Shown: in pieces, positions 1 through 5,467 of the stretch
How positions within the stretch are numbered: position 1 is the stretch's first letter
Layout: every line of letters begins with the position of its first letter
Assembly: GCA_016844565.1 (NCBI GenBank)
Contig: JAENJB010000088.1
Location: 1-5,467, forward strand
Reading direction: 5' to 3'
Source of the DNA: Dehalococcoidia bacterium
Lineage (GTDB): Bacteria; Chloroflexota; Dehalococcoidia; JAENJB01
Length of the DNA stretch: 5,467 nt
Program-made: the position numbers and the translations under genes
The notes under the pieces: model-generated
Databases searched by the model: none
Seen by the model: only the letters and a program-made list of their open reading frames with translations
Told to the model about the DNA's origin: nothing

Positions 1-884
<884 letters not shown>

Positions 885-890
885 TTCTCT

Positions 891-895
891 CTCCT
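891..895 (-). promoter_or_regulatory. Ribosome binding site of the beta subunit gene
   Basis: AGGAG lies 6 bases before the ATG at 884. It partly overlaps a second in-frame TAG (894-896) that directly follows the alpha-subunit TAG (897-899). The short 12-base gap implies that the beta subunit is translated by ribosomes finishing the alpha subunit, which suits a 1:1 complex. Confidence 0.8.
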
Positions 896-896
896 A

Positions 897-3800
897 CTAC
901 CAGACTGGTTTGCCTTCAAGCTTGCGAACCATGATGAAGGTGTCCCGATTGATGCCGGTGGGCCCCCAGTAGTTAAAGCCGTAGGTGAACTGGCCGTAGC
1001 CGCCCGCCATCAGCACCGGCTTCAGCCTGACACGGGTCAGGCTGTTGTGCCCGCCGGCTCGGTGGTTGCCACGCAGGGGCGACCTCGGTACGGAGATGGT
1101 GCGCTCCGGCGAGTGGTAGAAGATACACGTGCCTCGCTGCACCCTCGCGCTGATCACCGCCCGGGTTACTACAACTCCGTGGTCGTTGTAGACCTCTACC
1201 CAGTCGTTGTCTTTGACTCCGATCTGTTTCGCGTCCTCCTCATTCATCCAGAATGGCTCGATGCCACGGGAAAGGGTGAGCATGATCTCATTGTCGTAGT
1301 AGGTGGAGTGGATGTGCCACTTGCCGTGGGGGGTCAGATAATTGAGCCTGATGCTGTTGCCCTGGCTCCTGGTCTCCACCAGGTCGCCGGACGCCTCCGG
1401 GGTGGTCATCGGCTTGAAAGTGGGCAGGTGTTCACCGTAAGCGAGGTAGAGTTCATGGTCAAGGTAGAACTGCTGGCGGCCGGTCAGAGTGCGCCAGGGG
1501 ACAAGGCGCTCGGTGCTCATGCAGAAGGGGGAGTAGGTTCGTCCCCCGTTGATGATGCCTGACCAGCACGGGCTGTTAAGCAAGCGTGCCGGTTGCGCCT
1601 GAAGGTCCATGAAGGTGTGGCTGATTCCGCGCTCCGCCTCCGCGAGGTCGGCCAGGGGGAGCCCTACCTTCTTCTCGTACTCCTTGAAGGCTTTGTGAGC
1701 CACCGCGCCGTTGGTCTCAGGAGCGAGGTAAAGAATGACGTTGGCCGCCTCCTTGGCGTCACTGAGCGAGGGATAACTGTTGCCGCCCCATTCCTGTCGC
1801 GGAGAAGAGCGGAGTAGTTCCTCGTAGAACTCCTTGATGTCCCATCTGACACCGTGAGCGCCAATGCCGTTCTGTTTGGCCAGAGGGCCGAAGGAAATGA
1901 AGCGATTGTACAGGTTGATGTAGTCCCTCTCGACTACTCTCAAGTGAGGCATGGTCTTGCCGGGAACGGGCTCGCACTCGCCTTTGGTCCAGTCCTTTAT
2001 CTCCAACTGGGCAATCTCGTCGGCGGTATCGTGCTGGAGAGGGGTGCAGACAATCTCCTTGATGGGCGTGGGGAAATGCTTCTTTGCCAGCTCACTCACC
2101 CTGGCAGCCAGGGTCTTGAATATCTCCCAGTCGCTCTTTGATTCCCAGCAGGGAGGGACTGCCTGTGAGAGCGGACACATATAGGTGTGTAAATCTGTGG
2201 AGTTGAGGTCGTCCTTCTCGTACCAGGTGGCCGTGGGTAGCACGATGTCTGAGTAGAGGGCCGAGGTGTCCATGCGGAAGTTGATGTCCACCACCAGGTC
2301 CATCTTCCCTACTGGCGCCTTATCCTGCCAGGTGACCTCCTTTACCTGGTCTTTGACAATCTCCCCGGCGATGGCGTTGGAGGTTGTGCCCAGGTAATGC
2401 TTCAGGAAGTACTCGTGTCCTTTGGCGCTGGACATCAGGGCATTTCCGCGCCAGATGAGCCATACCCGCGGCCAGTTCTCCGCCGCGTCCGGGTCTTCCG
2501 CAGCGAATCTTACCTTCTTATCCTTGAGTTGGTTAACAAGCCATTTGACAATGTCGTCATCTGTCTGGGCTCCGGCGGCCCTGGCTTCAGTGACCAGGTC
2601 AAAGGGGTTACGGTTGAACTGTGGGTAGAAGGGTAGCCAGCCCATGCGTACGGCCTTTATCTGCATATCCATGGTATGAGCGTCGGCGAGGGGGTTGCCA
2701 TTGCTCATCGGCGAGGAGAAACAGTCATAGCGCCACTGGTCGCTGTGGACATAGTGGAAGGAGGGGGCATTCTGAAGTCGCGGCGGGGCAAGCCAATCGC
2801 CGGCGAAGGCGATGGAGGACCATGGGGCGACGGCCGCCAGCTTCTCCTGTCCGACGTAGTGCGCCAGCCCACCCCCATTCCGTCCCACACAACCGGTTAA
2901 CATCAGAGCGGTGATAGCGGAACGATATATGAGATTGTTGTGATACCAGTGGTTGATTCCAGCGCCGATGATGATGGTACACTTACCCTCAGTTTTCTGG
3001 GCAGTCCCGGCGAACTCGCGGGCGAACTTTATGACTGTCTGACGGTCGATTCCGGTGAATTTCTCCTGCCAGGCTGGTGAGTAGGTCTTGCCGTCGTCGT
3101 AGCTGGTGGGATAGTCCCCGGCCAAGCCACGTAAAACACCAAATCTGGCCATCATCAGGTCGAAGGCGGTCGTCACCGGGATGCGGCCCCGTTCTGTCTC
3201 CAGATACTTGACCGGCACGCCACGAAGTGAGGTCAACCCGGTGGCGAAGTCCATGAACTCGACCTGGACGACCTCGTCCCGGTCATCAATGAGGGTAAGG
3301 ACAGGGTCGAGTTCCTCACGGTTCACCGCGTCTTTCATCTCCAGGTTCCACTTCCCCGTATCCTGTTTGGCCCACCGTGCGCCGACAGAGCCCCCGGGCA
3401 TTCTCGGCTGCCTTGATTTTGCGTCGTAGATGAGGAATTTCCAGTCGCCATTCTCCACATCCCGATAGCGAGAGATGGCCTTCGCCCGCACCAGGCGGCC
3501 GGCCTGATAGCCGTCGCCCTTCTTCTCCAGGGTGACCAGGAACGGCGCATCGGTGTATTTCTTGACGTAGTCGTTGAAGTAGGGTACGGACTGATCGGCA
3601 AAGAACTCTTTCAGGATAACCTGGTTAGCTGCCATCCAGAAGGCGCCATCCTGGCCGGCGTTGACGGGAATCCACCAATCGGCGTACTTGCTCACCTGGC
3701 TGAAATCGGGCGCGAAAACGGTGAGCTTGGTCCCCTGGTGTTTTGCTTCCGCAACGAAATGAACGTCAGGGGTGCGCGTCATGTTCAGATTAGACCCCAT

Positions 3801-4505
3801 AGCGACGATGTATTTGGCCTTGTACCAGTCGGCGCTCTCCTGCACATCGGTCTGCTCGCCCCAGACTTCGGGGGAGGCCGGTGGGAGGTCGCTGTACCAG
3901 TCGTAAAAGCTGAGGTTCACACCGCCGAAAAGCTGCAAGAGGCGTGAGCCGCCGCCATAGCTCAGGTAGGACATGGCTGGTATCGGGGAAAAACCGACAA
4001 CCCGGTCGGGGCCCTGTTTCTTGGCGGTATAAATCATTGATGCGGTGATGATTTCGGTGGCTTCGTCCCAGGAAGTGCGCCGGAAGCCGCCCTTGCCCCG
4101 CGCCTGCTGATAGCTGGCCCGGGCTTCGTGATTCTCTACAATTGATGCCCATGCCTCGACGGGGTCCGTAAACCGTTCCTTGGCGTTGCGCCAGAGGTCG
4201 GCCAGCATCCCTCTAATGTAGGGGTACTTCACCCTGATCGGGCTGTAGATGTACCAGGAGAAAGATATCCCTCGCTGACAGCCCCGGGGCTCATAGGGAG
4301 GCAGGTCCTTGTCGAAATCCGGGTAGTCCAGCGCCTGCATTTCCCAGGTAATGATCCCGTTCTTGACGTAGACCAACCATGAGCAGCCTCCGGTGCAGTT
4401 CACTCCGTGGGTGGTGCGTACGGCCTTGTCGTACGTCCACCGGTTGCGGTAGAAGTCCTCCCAGAGGCGCTGCTTTGGACTAACAATATCCTGAATCCAG
4501 CTCAC
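897..4505 (-). CDS. narG: Respiratory nitrate reductase / nitrite oxidoreductase alpha subunit (NarG/NxrA type), molybdopterin catalytic subunit
   Basis: Catalytic subunit of the DMSO-reductase superfamily that interconverts nitrate and nitrite at a bis-MGD molybdenum centre. It has 1202 residues from the GTG at 4505 (E. coli NarG is 1247). The N-terminal cluster motif is HGVNCTGGCSW (His33, Cys37, Cys41), with Cys76 in EPRGCQRG. His as first ligand of the [4Fe-4S] cluster marks the NarG group. FYDWYSDLPPASP holds Asp202, the family's Mo ligand. GAGINHWYH (His519, His522), PTATWYEKDD (about 757-766), and LTPHGKWHIHSTYYDN (1057-1072, in the C-terminal cofactor-binding domain) are all present, so no active-site loss is visible. 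There is no twin-arginine signal or hydrophobic N-terminus: the protein begins MSWIQDIVSPKQRLW and reaches the cluster motif about 16 residues sooner than E. coli NarG, so a cytoplasmic active site is inferred. The GTG is chosen because AAAGGAGG lies 6 bases upstream and it overlaps the cytochrome stop as GTGA; an ATG at 4544 would need a 43-base overlap. Nitrate reductase and Nitrobacter-type NxrA cannot be told apart here. Confidence 0.96.
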   Translation of the reverse strand: MSWIQDIVSPKQRLWEDFYRNRWTYDKAVRTTHGVNCTGGCSWLVYVKNGIITWEMQALDYPDFDKDLPPYEPRGCQRGISFSWYIYSPIRVKYPYIRGMLADLWRNAKERFTDPVEAWASIVENHEARASYQQARGKGGFRRTSWDEATEIITASMIYTAKKQGPDRVVGFSPIPAMSYLSYGGGSRLLQLFGGVNLSFYDWYSDLPPASPEVWGEQTDVQESADWYKAKYIVAMGSNLNMTRTPDVHFVAEAKHQGTKLTVFAPDFSQVSKYADWWIPVNAGQDGAFWMAANQVILKEFFADQSVPYFNDYVKKYTDAPFLVTLEKKGDGYQAGRLVRAKAISRYRDVENGDWKFLIYDAKSRQPRMPGGSVGARWAKQDTGKWNLEMKDAVNREELDPVLTLIDDRDEVVQVEFMDFATGLTSLRGVPVKYLETERGRIPVTTAFDLMMARFGVLRGLAGDYPTSYDDGKTYSPAWQEKFTGIDRQTVIKFAREFAGTAQKTEGKCTIIIGAGINHWYHNNLIYRSAITALMLTGCVGRNGGGLAHYVGQEKLAAVAPWSSIAFAGDWLAPPRLQNAPSFHYVHSDQWRYDCFSSPMSNGNPLADAHTMDMQIKAVRMGWLPFYPQFNRNPFDLVTEARAAGAQTDDDIVKWLVNQLKDKKVRFAAEDPDAAENWPRVWLIWRGNALMSSAKGHEYFLKHYLGTTSNAIAGEIVKDQVKEVTWQDKAPVGKMDLVVDINFRMDTSALYSDIVLPTATWYEKDDLNSTDLHTYMCPLSQAVPPCWESKSDWEIFKTLAARVSELAKKHFPTPIKEIVCTPLQHDTADEIAQLEIKDWTKGECEPVPGKTMPHLRVVERDYINLYNRFISFGPLAKQNGIGAHGVRWDIKEFYEELLRSSPRQEWGGNSYPSLSDAKEAANVILYLAPETNGAVAHKAFKEYEKKVGLPLADLAEAERGISHTFMDLQAQPARLLNSPCWSGIINGGRTYSPFCMSTERLVPWRTLTGRQQFYLDHELYLAYGEHLPTFKPMTTPEASGDLVETRSQGNSIRLNYLTPHGKWHIHSTYYDNEIMLTLSRGIEPFWMNEEDAKQIGVKDNDWVEVYNDHGVVVTRAVISARVQRGTCIFYHSPERTISVPRSPLRGNHRAGGHNSLTRVRLKPVLMAGGYGQFTYGFNYWGPTGINRDTFIMVRKLEGKPVW

Positions 4506-5401
4506 TTCGAGCCTCCTTTGACCAGGTTGCATCGGACGCCGCAAAGCCGCCCTCTCCAGAGAAGCTGGAACAGACCGGCCACGAATAGTGTCCCGGCTAT
4601 GCCGATAATAATGAAAGCGCCTTGACTCGAGGCTGGTTTTGGCTCTGGGCCACTGCCTGTCGTTCCAAGGTAGGCAACCAGGTGTCCGATCTCGGCATCC
4701 GTGAGGGGCTTGGTTGAATATACGGCGGCCATGGCCGGGAAGGGAGTGGTCTTGAGCAAGGCCATGAGCCCGGCCTGACCCAGTCTGGCGTGGGCTGACG
4801 TCAGGTCCTTGGCCAGCGTCCCACCGCCGAGAGTGCCAAGCCCGCTGACATTATGACAACTAAGGCATGGCGGACCGCCATTCTTAAGCGCAAGCTCGCC
4901 GCTGAAGACCCGTCTGCCGGTGGCAGCATCTCCAGTGGTCGCTACGCTACCTGGAACCGGCGAAGGGGGGACCTGTCCTCCCTCAGACTTGGTTGCGATA
5001 TACGCCAGCACGGCTTCTGCCTCTTCGGCGGAAAGCCCAAGGTCGGGCATCGGCATCCCATACTCCTGGACAAGCTGTTTGGCTATGGGGTCTCCCTGCG
5101 CGATAACCTGTCCCGGGGACGTAACGAAACGTATGAGCCATTCTTTGTCCCGGCGTCCGGTTACGCCTTTAAGGTCTGGGCCGACTGTCCTCCCGCCGCC
5201 GATGGTGTGACAGCTCTGGCACTTCTGGTCAAAGATTGATTGCCCGGATGGGGTTTGGGCGTGGACGATCATTACCGGACCTTGGCCCCAGTTTCCGTGA
5301 GGTGACTTTTCGCCGCTCTCCAACGAGAAGGCCGACAGCAGGACCGAGCCCGCTCCTGACAGAATCGCTCCCAGTAGAAAGAGGTTCCTTAGCTTTCTCA
5401 T
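4502..5401 (-). CDS. Membrane-anchored diheme cytochrome c of the nitrate/nitrite oxidoreductase complex (NarC-like)
   Basis: Electron carrier with two class I c-type heme domains, 299 residues from the ATG at 5401. Residues 6-26 form a hydrophobic signal or anchor after a basic start (MRKLRNLFLLGAILSG). Domain 1 has CQSCH at 61-65, followed by GPDLKGVTGR and a distal-ligand region GMPMPDLGLS (Met116 or Met118). A Pro/Gly-rich linker spans about 140-157. Domain 2 has CLSCH at 179-183 and TPFPAMAAVYSTKPLTDAEI with likely ligand Met224. A single membrane helix follows at about 262-282, then a short basic tail with two cysteines (CGVRC, 287-291). The expected topology puts the hemes outside and the tail inside. 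Placement directly before narG matches the Thermus NarC arrangement and the cytochrome beside Nitrobacter nxrA, as I recall them; a role in exchanging electrons with the Nar/Nxr complex is inferred from that. Start choice: ATG 5401 has GAGG 10 bases upstream; a TTG at 5407 (two residues longer) is possible, with a spacing of only 4. Its stop overlaps the alpha-subunit start. Confidence 0.9.
   Translation of the reverse strand: MRKLRNLFLLGAILSGAGSVLLSAFSLESGEKSPHGNWGQGPVMIVHAQTPSGQSIFDQKCQSCHTIGGGRTVGPDLKGVTGRRDKEWLIRFVTSPGQVIAQGDPIAKQLVQEYGMPMPDLGLSAEEAEAVLAYIATKSEGGQVPPSPVPGSVATTGDAATGRRVFSGELALKNGGPPCLSCHNVSGLGTLGGGTLAKDLTSAHARLGQAGLMALLKTTPFPAMAAVYSTKPLTDAEIGHLVAYLGTTGSGPEPKPASSQGAFIIIGIAGTLFVAGLFQLLWRGRLCGVRCNLVKGGSK
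4512..4519 (-). promoter_or_regulatory. Strong ribosome binding site that fixes the GTG start of the alpha subunit
   Basis: AAAGGAGG, a near-perfect anti-16S match, lies inside the last codons of the cytochrome gene (Lys-Gly-Gly). A 6-base spacer separates it from the GTG at 4503-4505. The GTG shares bases with the cytochrome's TGA stop (4502-4504). This decides the start and indicates translational coupling. Confidence 0.88.
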
Positions 5402-5403
5402 CT

Positions 5404-5467
5404 TCAAACAACCTCGATCTTCTCTCTGGTCAATGCGCTCGCCATGGTCAGATGACCTGCTGAGTCA
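5404..5467 (-). CDS. Possible C-terminal end of an upstream gene (partial, unidentified)
   Basis: Reading leftward from base 5466, one frame stays open for 20 codons and ends ...TREKIEVV with TGA at 5404-5406, two bases before the cytochrome ATG at 5401. The tight spacing, and a GAGG for the cytochrome inside its last codons, resemble the junctions seen in the rest of the operon. Against this, 20 open codons can arise by chance, there is no recognisable domain, and the frame also contains an ATG (5443-5445) that would give only a 13-residue peptide. It could equally be leader sequence. No function is assigned. Confidence 0.3.
   Translation of the reverse strand, partial: DSAGHLTMASALTREKIEVV

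Noticed and set aside
897..4505. Formate dehydrogenase, periplasmic NapA or arsenite oxidase as the identity of the large subunit
   Set aside because: The His-Cys-Cys-Cys cluster motif, the Asp in FYDWYSDLPPASP as Mo ligand, the length of about 1200 residues and the NarH partner fit only the NarG/NxrA group. NapA and formate dehydrogenase use Cys or Sec as Mo ligand and are shorter.
4506..4544. Apparent twin-arginine residues near the N-terminus of the long form of the alpha subunit
   Set aside because: They lie upstream of the supported GTG start, inside the cytochrome gene's 3' end, and no hydrophobic segment follows them.
4853..5239. A 128-codon plus-strand frame (and an overlapping 96-codon one)
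   Set aside because: Both are antisense to the diheme cytochrome, which has two CxxCH motifs and a membrane anchor in the right order. The plus-strand products have no recognisable motif.

Overview
This window holds three consecutive genes of a respiratory molybdoenzyme operon, all on the minus strand and read from right to left: a membrane-anchored diheme cytochrome c, a NarG-type catalytic subunit, and a NarH-type iron-sulfur subunit cut off by the left edge. At the extreme right edge an open frame of about 20 codons may be the tail of one more upstream gene. There is no real gene on the plus strand; the long plus-strand open frames are antisense shadows.

Layout: the cytochrome c (4502-5401) overlaps the alpha subunit by four bases (GTGA; stop of one, start of the next). 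The alpha subunit (897-4505) is followed after 12 bases by the beta subunit (884 down to 1, incomplete). Each downstream gene has a good Shine-Dalgarno sequence lying in or just after the end of the gene before it, so this looks like one translationally coupled transcript. The chaperone NarJ and membrane cytochrome b NarI would be expected beyond the left edge. No intergenic stretch is long enough to hold a promoter or terminator, so the operon promoter lies outside the window.

Function: NarG carries the bis-MGD molybdenum cofactor and one [4Fe-4S] cluster; NarH carries three [4Fe-4S] clusters and one [3Fe-4S] cluster that wire it to the membrane. The alpha subunit has no Tat signal, so its active site should face the cytoplasm. 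The cytochrome has a signal or anchor sequence and a C-terminal membrane helix, so its hemes should lie on the outer face. The order cytochrome c-alpha-beta is, from memory, that of the Thermus narCGHJI operon and resembles the nitrite oxidoreductase loci of Nitrobacter and Nitrolancea. The direction of catalysis (nitrate reduction or nitrite oxidation) cannot be settled from this window.

Organism: a bacterium with moderately high GC (mid to high 50s by eye), strong AAAGGAGG ribosome binding sites and a GTG start. The diheme cytochrome placed in front of narG argues against the classic enterobacterial narGHJI layout and fits a Thermus-, Chloroflexota- or nitrite-oxidiser-like lineage. That placement is inference and weak. 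The genes are intact and look like ordinary core respiration genes; nothing in the window suggests a mobile element, CRISPR array or RNA gene.
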